Below are positions 20,803 to 33,974 of a stretch of DNA of 64,000 nucleotides, in pieces. This stretch comes from Tillus elongatus (lineage: Eukaryota; Arthropoda; Insecta; Coleoptera; Cleridae). The notes under the pieces were generated by a model. The model was not told where the DNA came from. It worked only from the letters and a program-made list of their open reading frames with translations, and made no database searches. Where the stretch lies: positions 3,410,001 through 3,474,000 of the forward strand of contig OZ023269.1 of the NCBI GenBank assembly GCA_964006375.1, in the 5' to 3' direction. Within the stretch, counting starts at the first letter, position 1. Each line of letters begins with the position of its first letter. The position numbers and the translations under genes are program-made.

Positions 20803-21630
20803 GATTTGAAACGTCAAAATTGGCAACTTTTAGGCAAAGAACCTGAAAGAAATGCGGATTGTGTAAAGAGTGTTCTGCAAACCCTTAAGTTTCAGCTTAA
20901 ACCATCATTGCCCTTCATTTTAATACAATATTTTGTTTTAGTCTACGGTCTATAATTTTTAGCTAATTTTCATAGAAAAAATTCGTTCATGAAGAGACCG
21001 CGGCTTGTGGATCCTAAAAATATTTCTTTAAATAAGTGCAAACTAGGTCCCCGAGAATCCATATCCAGGTTTACTTTTGTTGACATATATACAGGGTGAC
21101 GCATTTCTAGGGTAAAGCTCAATATAATTGTTATTATGCAAGATACGATAAAAAATTGTATACGTTACTTATAGGGTGTCTTGAGCTGCATCTTATAAAA
21201 TTATTTTAACAATCACAGGATGGCCATAAGTCGTTGGTGGTACATACTTTTTTTTGTGCATTCCTTATTGCATTTTTGCATTTTTCATCGAAATATGATG
21301 CATGCGTGGAAGAAAAATCGAGACGCAGCAAGTGCGTTTTGGTAGCGCATTTTCATTAAATGCTTCAAAATTCAATAACTCAATTTGCTATTAACCTAAG
21401 GTTCGTCGCCTAGGAAACGAGTTTTTTCGGAAACATTTTAAGTTTATTATCGGAAAATTTCTGTACATTTTCAAACAAGTTATTTTGGTAAAATATGGAA
21501 CATTGTTTCTACTATATAGGTTATACCAGTCACCAAATTGATGCATGCTTGCATTAAAGAGACATATTTGCTATTAAAAGCATTTTTATGAAAATTCACT
21601 ATAACGCAGTTACTGCGTCCAGACTTTTTT
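20782..21630 (+). repeat. modular repeat copy: C-S-B-D (no TA array)
   Basis: Module C (CCTCAAAACGT, GTCGCGATTT, GGCAAAGAACCTGAAA, GTGTTCTGCAAAC, AAGTTTCAGCTT) runs to about 20945. S follows (20965-21085), then B (ACAGGGTGACGCATTT, CTCAATATAATTGTTATTAT, AGGGTGTCTTGAGCTGCATC, CATAAGTCGTTGG). D (21320-21625) has inverted ends AGACGCAGCAAGTGCGTT and its partner near 21600. The S-B border has only TATATATA, an unexpanded TA site. Confidence 0.8.
21320..21625. repeat. module D: 306-bp inverted-repeat unit (MITE-like), best copy
   Basis: The left end AGACGCAGCAAGTGCGTTTTGGTAGCG..TTTTCATTAAATGCTT is mirrored by AAAAGCATTTTTATGAAAATTCACT..AACGCAGTTACTGCGTCC at the right. It has about 45-bp TIR-like ends and a non-coding AT-rich interior. 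Other copies: 24000-24186, 28482-28720 (-), 49924-50646 (-, interrupted), and end-only pieces at 14.2, 36.9 and 40.8 kb. Confidence 0.75.
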
Positions 21631-22318
21631 AAATAGTGAATGAAGCTATGAAAATTCACTAATAATGTATGTTTGGTGCGTAACTTACTCATGGCTTATA
21701 TTAAAACTCTTAAAATCTTATTAAGTTAAAAAATAAAATAAATGTTCTAACTGGGTGACTTTATTGTTTAGGTATGCATTACGTCATCCATTATTTAAAT
21801 CTGTCAATGCAAAGCTTTTTATGTGCTTTAGTTTAATCTCGATTGTCTAACTGCTAAGCTATAATTTCACCCAAAGAACTTTATTCACAAATTCCATACT
21901 CTGCATTCTATACAATGGGAAGTTTTAGTAGTGTATATAGGCAGAACAATTTATGAGAGATAAGTGTTTTATTGATAACTACTGAGAAAGTTATTCAAAT
22001 TTATTAAAGCATAGTACGCTATTCAAATAAAACCTATTCTCTATTTTCTGTTCCCAGTAAATGTCAGTTACAACTCCTATTAATTCATATCCTTCATTAT
22101 ATATTGGGAGTATTTGAATATATTCAATGCAACTGCACTTCTAAGACTTTCCATACAGTTTTGATTATAATGAAAATGAAGTTCTTGGCATATGCTCTGA
22201 ACTTAATCAAAGCTTTATAATCCTTTTGTATTTATAAAACGTCCCATAATATGTCTAGAAAGAAACAATAAACTTACCGAATTGTTTATTGAGTTGACGT
22301 CATCACAGTTCAAAAGCA
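21631..22318. other. unassigned AT-rich sequence
   Basis: A partial repeat of the D terminus near 21645 (CTATGAAAATTCACTAATAATG); otherwise nothing recognised. Confidence 0.4.
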
Positions 22319-22470
22319 ATGTCACCTTATGTAATAATCCATATGTATGACTTGATGAATCTCTTCCCCTGGTCTAAGTTAAAATGTTCAGTAATGAAAA
22401 GGCTATTTTGTCTATTGGATTTGGTATCATCTGCTTGTTACTACATTTACCCTAATTTATTATTTTTTAA
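22319..22470 (-). pseudogene. RTE-like LINE RT scrap
   Basis: The minus strand encodes NLDQGKRFIKSYIW, the block that ends the RT of endonuclease-RT LINEs. The same block is at 37130-37200 (-) and 34240 (+). Very short; truncated on both sides. Confidence 0.6.
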
Positions 22471-22487
22471 ATATTTTTTTATTTCAA

Positions 22488-22798
22488 CAACACACCACGA
22501 GGGCTTACAGCCTAAATACTATCGTACCGTGAGTGTCGACAAGGAGGAAAGAGCCAACTTGTTAATTCTGGACTTAAAGGTTTGGAGGTTCGGGGGAGAA
22601 GGAAAAACATGTGCCGGCAAGGAATTCCACAACTTTGAAGTCCTCGGGACAAAAGAGCGGGCAGAACAAAATGTTCTATGTCTGGTGACCTGGACAGTAG
22701 AAGCGTGCATTCGCTCTGTTCCCCTGGTAGATCTGTTGGGTGCAGCAGGTGGAGGAACTATGGAAGAAAGCTCCTCTGAGCACTGCCCGTGCAGATAT
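22488..22798 (-). pseudogene. LINE (CR1/Jockey-group) 3' end fragment
   Basis: The minus strand matches the end of LINE copy 1 (32370-32690): FVPRTSKLWNSLPAHVFPSP, NLQTFKSRINKL, a stop, and the CCCTCGTGGTGTGTTG 3' end at 22490. Its 5' break, GATATCTGCACGGG, coincides with the site where LINE copy 2 carries a (TA)n array. Confidence 0.85.
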
Positions 22799-22867
22799 CA
22801 ATTTGTGATAATATCCCCACAGAACGGCGGGATTTCTGCATGTATAAGATTAGCTTCATATTGGTGA

Positions 22868-24186
<1,319 letters not shown>

Positions 24187-24189
24187 ATG

Positions 24190-24610
<421 letters not shown>

Positions 24611-25289
24611 TGCGATTTTCTCTCCTATATGTAGCGGTTTTCGGGGAAAACGTACTGGGACTTTTACGAGACTCCCTGTATAATCATGTGCTTATATATC
24701 ATACATATTTATAAAATGAAATAAACTGTCTCTATTAAATTGGACGTAGTCTCATTGTATCTAAGTAAATGTGAAAACTTACCAAGCTGGCATAGTAAAT
24801 CTGTTCTTTTTAAAACAGAGATACGCTTTTAGCTGAGATTTTTTCTTTTCTTGGTTTTTCTAATATACATTCATATAATGTCATCTCAAATTTCCTCTTA
24901 TCTATCGGATGTGGCATTTCGTGAACCACCCTACCATTTTTTGCATCAAGTTTTCATTCAACCCACATTCCACTATAATCACGCCGTTTTCCCTGTATCT
25001 TTCTTATCTCTGCGCAAACAGCTGTGATTTAAAACGTTCAGCTAGCCACTCCTCACTGATTACGAACACGGAAAGAAGTCACTTGTTCTTCTAACTACTC
25101 ATTTAACGTTTTATACAACATTTGGTGTTTAGCCAAACTCTTAACGGCACTAATTTACCACTGTATGCTGCCCCTTCTAGGTAATGTAATAATCCACTGT
25201 TTCTTGAGTTCAGTTTAAACGATGTTTTATTAGTGAGTAACTCGGACACGTCTGTTAGTATTTTAAGTTGCATTATGTTTCAGGGAATT
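24611..25289. other. unassigned sequence
   Basis: No supported gene. A cluster near 24930-25090 has a short open frame without recognisable content. Confidence 0.4.
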
Positions 25290-25402
25290 TTCGTACAAAA
25301 AATTCACTATTGAGGAGATCCCGCCTTTGAATTTTGAAAAAATTTCTTCAAATGACCGCGCACTAGGCCCCCTAGAACCCATATCCAGGGTCAGTTTCAG
25401 TT

Positions 25403-25485
<83 letters not shown>

Positions 25486-25680
25486 ATGTATGTATGTATG
25501 TATCACACCGATTTTTCGGGAAAATTTTGTATTTTCTTTCGAAAAAAGGTTATATCTCTGAAAATAACAAAGTGCGGACAACCAAATTTGGTACGCTGGT
25601 TTCGGTAATAAAGAGTATCCGATGTACCAAAATTCAGATCTCTGCCTCAAAAGACAAAAAAAGTTAGAGGTAAATTAATT
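25290..25680 (+). repeat. modular repeat copy: S-(TA)n-A
   Basis: S at 25290-25405, then TA passing into TG and (TGTA)n, then the later part of A (CACACCGATTTTTCGGGAAAA, AACAAAGTGCGGACAACC). Truncated near 25680. Confidence 0.8.
25409..25503. repeat. (TA)n array 6 with (TGTA)n tail
   Basis: TA to about 25481, then TGTG and TGTA repeats: a TA array maturing into a tetranucleotide repeat. Confidence 0.95.
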
Positions 25681-26204
25681 TTTAATTAATTAAATCTGAT
25701 TCAAGAAAGTTAAAAATCTAGAAATTAATTTATCAGAATGTAAGTGAAAAATACTACAAGAAATGACTAACAAGCTCCTAGATATCTGTCTAAGTCGTTA
25801 TTTTTCTAAACTATAAGCAAAAAATCCATTGTAAATCAAAAAGGTTTTATGTAAATTGTAAAACCTTGAACAATAGATATTCCTGCTGGTAAATGCATAT
25901 AGTGCGTATCTCAGTAGGCTAGGTGTACAGTGGTCACTATACATGGTAATAATCGACTCCCAGATGACGCGTTCTAATCCTGGTAAGTGACTTTCAATTT
26001 TTTTAGTCTTATTTCACTTTACAGTTATGATTTTTTAGCGAGTTTTTCTATAAAAAATAATTTGATAAAGAGGAGACGAAAGTTTTAAGACTTAATTCAA
26101 TTTGAATAGCATGTCTGGTTGTTTGTTCTTGCCCTAACTTAGTGAAACCATTCCATATTTAACACAGTCGTAGACTTTTCCCGTGGCTTCACAAATGCTT
26201 GTTT
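25681..26204. other. unassigned AT-rich sequence
   Basis: Nothing recognised; one stretch at 25905-25985 (AGGTGTACAGTGGTC..CTAATCCTGG) has a faint tRNA-like look, but box spacing is wrong. Confidence 0.35.
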
Positions 26205-26316
26205 TAGGGAATCTTATTTTAAAAAATCACTAACGAGGAGATCCCGACTTTTTAATTTAGAAAAAATTTCTTCAAATGAGCGCGAACTAGTCCCCCTGAA
26301 CCCATATCCAGGGTCA

Positions 26317-26412
<96 letters not shown>
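26205..26412 (+). repeat. modular repeat: S-(TA)n, cut by a transposon end
   Basis: S (26215-26322) and a TA array (26325-26412). The array runs directly into the left TIR of a DD41D-type element where module A or B would be expected. Confidence 0.8.
26325..26412. repeat. (TA)n array 7
   Basis: About 88 bases of TA next to a transposon terminus. Confidence 0.97.
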
Positions 26413-26415
<3 letters not shown>

Positions 26416-26997
26416 GGTGGCGCATTGAAAACGAAACAGACCAATTTGCGTCCAGAGAATATTTTTTTAAGAAACGCTGAAACACGTCAATTTTAATATT
26501 GAGGAAGACATGTTTTGACATAAAACTTAACTTTGTCACATCAACCCCTTAAGGGTGGTGATAAGAACCCTTATATTTTAAATAAGGAACATGGGTCGAG
26601 TGTTATATCATTTGAAAGCTCTTTCTTTTCTGAATTCAGAACATTAATCTTTTTGGAAGTTTTATCAACTCTATTGAAAATTATTCACAATTGAAGACGC
26701 AAAAACGCATTTAACTCATTCCGATAAGAAATGTGCTGATAGCCAATGTTTTGTTGGTTTGTAAACAAAAAATTGACTATCAGAACATTTCTTATCGGAA
26801 TAAGAGAAATGCAGTTTATTATTTCAGTTTATCGGTCACTTTGATACTTGATAGTACTATCGAAAATTAATTTTATTCTGTAGAAGAAAGAGTTGAAATA
26901 ATTACTCTTTTTTTTCAAAAACGATAACTGTGCCAACTGTACCGCAAATTTGTTTAATGAACGACATCCGAACAGACATGTTAACAGAAAATACATT
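26413..26997 (+). mobile_element. DD41D-type family 2 transposon, 5' fragment (copy b)
   Basis: Left TIR GGGGTGGCGCATTGAAAACG to about 26700. A conserved internal inverted repeat follows (26706-26812; arms ATTCCGATAAGAAATGTGCT and its mirror), then the transposase start, lacking its ATG (IYSVEERVEIITLF-like matter, 26875-26997). Sequence changes to SINE at 26998. A relic. Confidence 0.85.
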
Positions 26998-27108
26998 GTA
27001 AAGCCGTCGGTTCAGTGTACCATGCAATGTTGGGCACTTTAAATATTCCCATCATCTTTACAGAAAGGAAGTGGTTCGGCAAAATTTCCAGAATAGTGAG
27101 GTTAAAGG
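26998..27108 (+). mobile_element. SINE 3' fragment
   Basis: GTAAAGCCGTCGGTTC..ACAGAAAGGAAGTGGTTCGGC..GTGAGGTTAAA: the last third of the SINE, fused to the transposon break. Confidence 0.75.
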
Positions 27109-28434
27109 GGAAAAAACGAAAACAAGAAATAATTTACCTAATGATTGGGGGAGAAAGAGCTTGTTTTATATTTCCAATGATTTGCAGGTGAGTAAACCCG
27201 CGCTGGCTAATTTATTGGCTTCACTAATAAGCGTTTAAAGAAGATGTTGAATTGTGGACTGTATACTTAAATTTTAGGTGCACTGGGTTTCAGGAGATTC
27301 CAAATGATACACTTGTTCAGCGAGGTCCTTAGGAACTAAGAAGATGGGATCGGGGAGCGAACTGGTCGAACTGGTAAACTGAATAAACATGCGAGCGGTG
27401 TTTAACTTGGAAGATTGGGAGCTCAGACCAAGGTCCCCAGGAATTAAGAAGATGAGGTTGAGGAGCGAATTGGTCGAACTGAATTAAATACACCAATAGT
27501 GCTTAACTTGGAAGATAGGAATCTCAATGGGAGCTACAAAGATGAGATCTCTTTTAGAACTGACAATCATTTGGCGAGAAGTGTGCTTTTATGGAGCTTC
27601 CAGATGGCGCTTGTAGACGTATAAGTTTTACATAACGTCAGTAGTAAAGAATGGCTAACCGGTTAAAATATTAAGAACTATTTATTGAGGAAGGAAATCC
27701 AATAAGTTCATTCTTGGAAGATATTAAGAAATATGTAATTGTTTAGTTTAGTTTTAGTTTATTGGTGTATAAATTTTACAATGCATCTTACATAAAGTAT
27801 TAAACTTGTGCCTGCAATTGATGCAATTTTGAATCCAATATAATACCAAAATAAATGAAATACTGCTCGAAGTCTTCTTGACAGTGACAAAGTTTCAATC
27901 TTACTTTTCCAAATTTTAAATTTAATTAACTGCTCACAGTTTTTCCCTATAGCCAATAGCTCCGGTGCATCCCCCGAATTTCTATATCATTGTATGGTAA
28001 CGAAATGGTTTTCTTCTGACTTAGATTTGAGAATATTTTTAATGTTTAAACACTAAATTTTTACAATGTCATTTTGACAATAATTCAGTAACTTAAGGAA
28101 AAGAAAACCGTAAATTTTTAATCCTCGTATGGCACTAATCGGGCGTAAAATAAATACAAATATTCTAAGAGGAATTTTTATTATCGATATAGAGGCGATT
28201 AGAGCATAAATGGTTCCGACAATTTACCAAGATTTAAAGGATGAAAAGAAACCGTCAATTTAAAACGGTTGGAAAATCCAGAAGGGGGTGACTTTAGCTA
28301 TGAGATTAACAATACGTGCAATAGTGGGTAAAAAAAGCAGGGGGGTAACAGTTGTGTTTCTCCAACAATGATGTATTAGAAGGTATCTGGTTCCTGCCAA
28401 CTGTTAAACTTGGACTGTCACAAACGCTAACTAA
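27109..28434. other. non-coding sequence with a 107-bp tandem duplication
   Basis: Blocks 27323-27429 and 27430-27531 repeat AGGTCC..AGGAA(C/T)TAAGAAGATG, GGAGCGAA(C/T)TGGTCGAACTG and GTG(T/C)TTAACTTGGAAGAT. The remainder is AT-rich with no supported gene. Confidence 0.6.
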
Positions 28435-28481
28435 AGCTGTACAGGTCAAATTTTGTTGTCATTTTGCACATTTCTAAAAAA

Positions 28482-28720
28482 AGTCTAGGCGCAGCAAGTG
28501 CGCTATGGTAGCGAATTTCCATTAAAATGTTTTTAATTACAAATATGTCTTTTTTTTTAACGAAAGATATCAAATGTTATAGATAATATAACTTGCTTAG
28601 TAGAGATAGATCATCTACCATATTTCATTAAAATAACTTTATTGTTTGACGAAGTAGAAAAATTTTCCGAAAATAAACAAAAATGTTCTCCAAAAAAATA
28701 TATCCCATTCTTTTATCAAG
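28482..28720 (-). repeat. module D, diverged copy
   Basis: Starts GTCTAGGCGCAGCAAGTGCG..GGTAGCGAATTTCCATTAAAATG and follows the D interior (AATTACAAATATGTC, CCATATTTCATTAAAATAAC, ATTTTCCGAAAATAAAC). Far more diverged than other copies, so old. Confidence 0.6.
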
Positions 28721-28799
28721 CAATTTACACAAAAACTCACCTGTCAAGATATGGCTACTGACAAGACTATTTTTGATTAAAAAACAATTGAGTGCAAGA

Positions 28800-29180
28800 A
28801 ACACTCAGATCTAACATCAAAAATACAAAAATTTAAATTTATGATCAAAACAGTGAAAATGGCATTAAGATCTCCGAACAATCTTTACATCAATGCCCAA
28901 TATTGCAATACAACCATAGACATCAGACTTTATAATTCTGAACACATCATAGTTAAAAGCCTAGTAGCGCTGATTCTGTTAACTAAAAACTAGAACCTTA
29001 AGCCATAGAAAAATTATTGTCTATGATATGTTCAGAATTCAGATGTCTGATGTCTGTGGTTGTATTGTCAAATTGTGTGGTTATGATATTGACGTAAATA
29101 TTGCTCAGGGATTTTATGCTATTTAAACTGTTTTGACCATAACTTTCAAATTTTTATGTTGTTGACGTTTGAATAGGTTG
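28800..29180. repeat. foldback element (inverted arms ~150 bp)
   Basis: The left arm (28812-28962) and right arm (29018-29170) are diverged inverted copies: CAATACAACCATAGACATCAG against its complement near 29060, TTCTGAACACATCATAG against CTATGATATGTTCAGAA, and GATCAAAACAGT against ACTGTTTTGACC. The spacer is about 55 bases. No ORF. A CCCAACCCTGTATA motif at 29281 may be a transposon end related to it. Confidence 0.7.
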
Positions 29181-29299
29181 GCCAGAAAAATCAGATCAGT
29201 TTTTCTGGAAAAATGTATCTTCGGAACGTTTTTATACCGAGGTCAGTGGTGTCCAAGGTATTAGAATGTTTCATTAATATGCCCAACCCTGTATAAATT

Positions 29300-29689
29300 T
29301 ACATGAGTATGCAAATAAGAATGAGAAATAAGAAGCAAGTCAGTGATCAGATAATTTGGACGATAGAATTGTTCTATTATTCGTATCTACAATATATTTA
29401 CGTTTACGACTGACTAGCGATTTATTTACTCTTCCCGGGATCTTTTGTTGGGACGAAAACCCTCATTTAATTCAATTAAAGGAGTCATTTGGTGTGATTA
29501 TTCATAAGGCACGCTTGAAAGTAAAACAATCAACATGATAACGAATACACTTTACACATACTTACGTTAAGCTAATCCCGTAAGTGGGTCAGAGGACACG
29601 TCTCATAAATATATGCCTTCTCAATAGACATTTTAAATATATGATATCCAGAACATAAAAATGTATCAATTTAAATAAGTTTAAGTACA
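29300..29689. other. unassigned AT-rich sequence
   Basis: Nothing recognised. Confidence 0.4.
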
Positions 29690-29945
29690 TACTGTAAAAT
29701 TTACATGAACCGAGGTTGTAGAATGATATTTGAACAAGTTGAATGTCTGCGCGTTTTGCCCTTTGGAGTGGGTATAGATACGTCGGGCGCGTGTCCATGC
29801 GATGTTGAGCACGTTAAATATTCCTACCCATCTTACAGAAAGGCAGGAGTTTGGCAAAATTTACAGGATAGTGGGGTGAAACTGCTCCATGGCGTCGGTG
29901 ATAGGCCATAGTCGCGAAAATAGGCAGAGACGCTAAATACCGAAA
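29690..29945 (+). mobile_element. SINE, 5'-truncated copy
   Basis: Lacks the tRNA head; begins CTGTAAAATTTACATGAACC and continues TTGAACAAGTTGAATGTCTG, CATGCGATGTTGAGCACG, CAGAAAGGCAGGAGTTTGGC to GGCCATAGTCGCG. Aligned with 18741-19092. Confidence 0.8.
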
Positions 29946-30149
29946 AAAATATTTGTAGGTTAATTTTATTGAGTCAAATTTACTGCTTAGTCTAGCAGAA
30001 CCAACAACCTCAAGAAAAGATAAAACAGACAAAAACTTTGCCGGCTTGCAATTTGAACCGCGAATCAAGGTGGGTCTAAATAGCATTTTTGGGCGATCCA
30101 ATTTGCAGCTAACGTTTACGACAAATATTTGTTAGGTAACCTATAAAAG
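29946..30149. other. unassigned spacer
   Basis: AT-rich, nothing recognised. Confidence 0.35.
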
Positions 30150-32645
30150 ATGATGAAGCGACTGAAATGCCAGGAGGTCACTATTCTTGGTGACTTTAAT
30201 GTATATAATAAGGAATGGCTAGGATCTTCAAAAACCGATCCACAAGGAAGAGCAGCGGAGGCCTTTGCAGTCAGCAATTCTTTAGCCAATATGGTTCAGC
30301 AACCTACTTACTTTCCTCGCATCCCAACACACAGCTCAAATCCCTTGGGGATCTCCTTCTTACTACAAATCCTGACTGCTATAAGATATCAGTCACCGCC
30401 CCCCTTGGTCGCTCAGACCATGGCATGGTCACTGCTTCCTGCGCAATGCAACCCGACGTCACACAGTCATCACACCCTCGTATCGTTTGGCACTACAACT
30501 CCGTGAACTGGGACGAAATGCGAGATTACTTTTCCTCATTTCCATGGGCGTCTGTCTGCTGCTCTCATCCTGACCCCTCTGATATCTCACAAAACGTCAC
30601 CGAAATTATCCAAGCTGGCATGGAATTATTTATCCCACGTACACAGAAAACCTCTGCAGCCACTCAAAAGCCCTGGTTCTTTAAATCCTGTGACAAGGCC
30701 AGACTTGAAAAGGTCAATGCTCACAAAAAGCTTCTACACAATCCCAGTCAAAAAAACCGTCAAGCATTTAACGACGCAAGAAACCGCTATGTCCGCATTC
30801 TTTCTGAGGCAAAAAACTCGTTTAATAACCACATCAGAAACAAAGTCCTCTTAAGCTCCAGCGGTAGCAAACCCTTCTGAACTCTTGCTAAATCTATTGG
30901 GAATAATTTTTGCAAGAGCACGTTCCCACCTCTTGTCTCAGGGGGTGAAATTGTTTCTACCGCCCTGGGTAAGGCTGAACTTTTTGCCTCGTTGTTCGTC
31001 GGCAATTCTACTTTCAACCCACCTACAAATGTTCAACCACCAACAGTCCCCAATGTCGCGCATAAAATGACGAATATCATTTTCACAACTAAAAAGGTAC
31101 GAAATATGCTCTCTTCTCTTAATACCAGGAAAGCCTCTGGCCTTGACGAGATCCCAGCAATTGTTCTTAAAAAATGCGCACCAGAACTTGCTCCTGTCCT
31201 GACTCATCTGTTTCAGACATCTTATAATAGAGGCATATTCCCTAGTAACTGGAAAACTGCTCGAGTACAACCCGTCCCCCAGAAAGGATCGAAAGCACTT
31301 CCTAGCAACTACAGACCTATTTATCTCCTTTCAGTCATCTCTAAAGTGATGGAAAAGTATATAACACCGAATTACTAAAATTTCTTGAAAAACACAATCT
31401 AATCCACGACAGGCAGTATGGATTCCGTCAGCACAGATCGACTGCCGACCTCCTTTCCTTTGTCACCCATTCTTGGAACAAGTCTATGGAACTACACGGT
31501 GAATTCCAGATTGTCGCTCTAGACATATCCAAAGCATTCGACCAGGTCTGGCACGCAGCGCTGCTTAATAAACTACCCGCTTATGGCCTACCACCAAAAC
31601 CCTGTATGTGGACAGCAAATTTCCTCTCCAACCGGAGCATTTCTGTTGTCGTGGATGGCCATTCCTCTAAACTGTATCCAATTAATGCAGGAGTTCCTCA
31701 AGGTTCAGCTTTAGCCCCTACTTTGTTTCTTCTCCACATCAATGACCTCCTCTCTAGCACATCCAACCCAGTTCATAGTTACGCGGACGACAGCACCCTC
31801 CATTCAAATATACAATATTCTAAGCCTGTCTCTTTAGCCCAATTAGATGAAGATCGCAGACTCATGGAGGGTTCTATCTCCGTGGATCTCCAAAAAATAT
31901 TAGACTAGGGAAGTAGAAATCTTGTACAATTCAACCACACAAAATCACAGTCTTGCTTTCTTTCTCACAAGAGATACACCAGCCCTAGACCCATCACAAT
32001 AAACAACCAAGTTATTCAAAGTAATGAGTCCTTTTCACTTGTTGGCATCTCTGTGGATAGAAATCTCAATTGGGACCAACATGTCACATCAATTGCAGAA
32101 GCGGCTGCTAAGAAATTAGGTTTCCTCTTCCGGGCTCGCAAATACTTTTCGCCAGCTAATCTCTATAATTTATATACTTCACAAATAAGACCAAATCTCG
32201 AATACTGCTCCCACATCTGGGGTGCTGCTGCCGCTTCTACACTCGCTATCCTGGACTCCATTCAGAAGAGAGCTATACGTCTCATCGGTGACCCTACCCT
32301 CACCCAAAGGCTGCCATCCCTTGCCCACCGACGTGCCGTTGGTGACCTCTCTCTCTCTGTTATAGATATCTGCACGGGCACTGCTCAGATGAGCTTTCTT
32401 CCATAGTTCCTCCACCTGCTGCCCCCAACAGATCTACCAGGGGAACAGAGGGAATGCACCCTTTTACTGTCCAGGTCATCAGACATAGAACATCTTGTTA
32501 TGCCCGTTCTTTTGTCCCGAGGACTTCCAAGTTCTGGAATTCCTTGCCGGTACATGTTTTTCCTTCTCCCCCGAACCTCCAAACCTTCAAGTCCAGAATT
32601 AACAAGTTGCCTCTTTCCTCCTTGTCGACACCCACGGTACAATAG
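30150..32645 (+). pseudogene. LINE endonuclease/reverse transcriptase, disrupted (copy 1)
   Basis: Order: end of the APE-type endonuclease (GDFN; SDHG near 30420), a linker with WDEMRDYF, then RT from ASGLDEIPAIVLKK, NWKTARVQPVP, SNYRPIYLLSVISKVMEK, YGFRQHRSTADLL, DISKAFDQVWH, AGVPQGSALAPTLF, YADD (about 31780) and VDRNLNWDQHVTSI. Breaks relative to copy 2: TGG to TGA at about 30879, a one-base loss near 31368, and TGG to TAG at about 31907; an extra frame change lies near 30340. The catalytic YADD is intact, but the protein cannot be made in one piece. It would have reverse-transcribed its own RNA at a nicked target. Confidence 0.9.
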
Positions 32646-32707
32646 TATTTAGGCTGTAAGCCCTCGTGGTGTGTTGTTGAAATAATAAAATAAAAAATAA
32701 AAAAAAT
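30150..32707 (+). mobile_element. CR1/Jockey-group LINE, copy 1 (5'-truncated)
   Basis: 2.56 kb, from inside the endonuclease (EVTILGDFNVY) to an A-rich tail (AATAAAATAAAAAATAAAAA at about 32686-32705). It includes the RT and the C-terminal block RTSKFWNSLP..NLQTFKSRINKL. 5' truncation and a 3' A-rich tail are typical of target-primed insertion. Four other pieces of this family lie in the window. Confidence 0.9.
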
Positions 32708-32711
32708 TATG

Positions 32712-32830
32712 GAATAGGTTGTAAATATTGTAAACTTAAATATGGTGTGTAAACTAAAAGACCTATTCAAATAAGACTGAAAGAACATTTAGCACAACTG
32801 AGACACGGTACTATAGAAAGATCATCACCA
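32712..32830 (+). pseudogene. PLE GIY-YIG scrap
   Basis: KLKYGV*TKRPIQIRLKEHLA resembles the second half of a GIY-YIG domain (KYVGQTKR..RLKEH). It is very short and directly follows the LINE tail. Confidence 0.5.
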
Positions 32831-33964
32831 AGTAAATAAAGAAAATCCACCAAGTAAATAAAGAAAATCCTAAGTAAAAATGTTAGATATTCGCAACAAT
32901 TAGCTGCATATAAAAGTATATAAGCCCAGAAAAAATTTAAATGCCTTAAAATTAAAGCCCAAATTTATTTGTTTTTTGTTATCAAGTTATAAAAAACTTT
33001 CAAGGATCGATGCAAGGTATTAGTTTGATAGAAATGTTCTGGATGTTTAAGAAAATCTGAACTTAATAAATGAAATTTTTAAAGTAATATTAATATCAAG
33101 AAGATTTGATTACTTCAATTTTGCATTTTATTTAACCTTGTTAATAAAAGGATTATCAAGTTTTAAAAATGTGCTGTGATGAATTGGGTTCGCCAAAGTT
33201 ATGAGAAACGGGGTATTGAAAAATTCAATTTCGATTTTCCGTAATATCTAAAAAAGGCTTATATATTGTTTTAGAAAATGGCACAAGTCAGTTCTTTACA
33301 GTGAAAAAATAGTGGTAAAAATACTCACTCTGGCGGGTTGTAGTAATAGTTAGAGCTAATTAACTTTTACTATGAATTTTGAAAGTTTGTAATATTACTT
33401 ATTTCTCCAAGCTATGTAAACATAATTAGAAAAATTACTATACGTTGTAAAGGGCATATTTCCAACTACAAGAAAACTAAAATAAAATTATGGCCACGGT
33501 AAACTTAAATTCATTTTCTCAAATAGAGAAACCTTCATTGTGAATAATACGAAAGGAACAGAAAAACATGCTACGTTATCTGGGAATGAATGCAAAATGC
33601 AATGTTGGTATACAATTTGTATTTTCTTGGATTCTATGTTGAATTAGATTAACCCATTTAGCAAGCCAGTTCAGACCAAGTTTGGCTTTGCAAGGAGATG
33701 CTAGCAGTGAAAATCTGGATAAAATGCAACGGCTATGCGTAATAACTTCACATATCTCTACTGTCAGCTGTTAAGACTCAACATTTTTACGTTAAAATTT
33801 GCATTAAGAATTGATATTTTTCATATTTAACGGTAATTTTCTAGCGATAAAAACATTTAAAACTGACCTATATTTAAATTTTTGGAAAATTGTGTATAGG
33901 ATGTTTCGCCACAAACAAAACATCTATAGAAGCACTAACGGAGAAAGTGTGTTATGGTAGCATT
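32831..33964. other. unassigned AT-rich sequence
   Basis: A small direct repeat, ACCAAGTAAATAAAGAAAATCC, occurs twice near 32826-32870. Near 33930-33960 there is a GTGTGTTATGGTAGC piece resembling the D terminus. No gene. Confidence 0.4.
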
Positions 33965-33974
33965 CTCATAAAAT

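Noticed and set aside
22319..22867. A 182-codon plus-strand open frame
   Set aside because: It is antisense to two minus-strand LINE fragments (RTE-like and CR1/Jockey-group), which carry the recognisable motifs.
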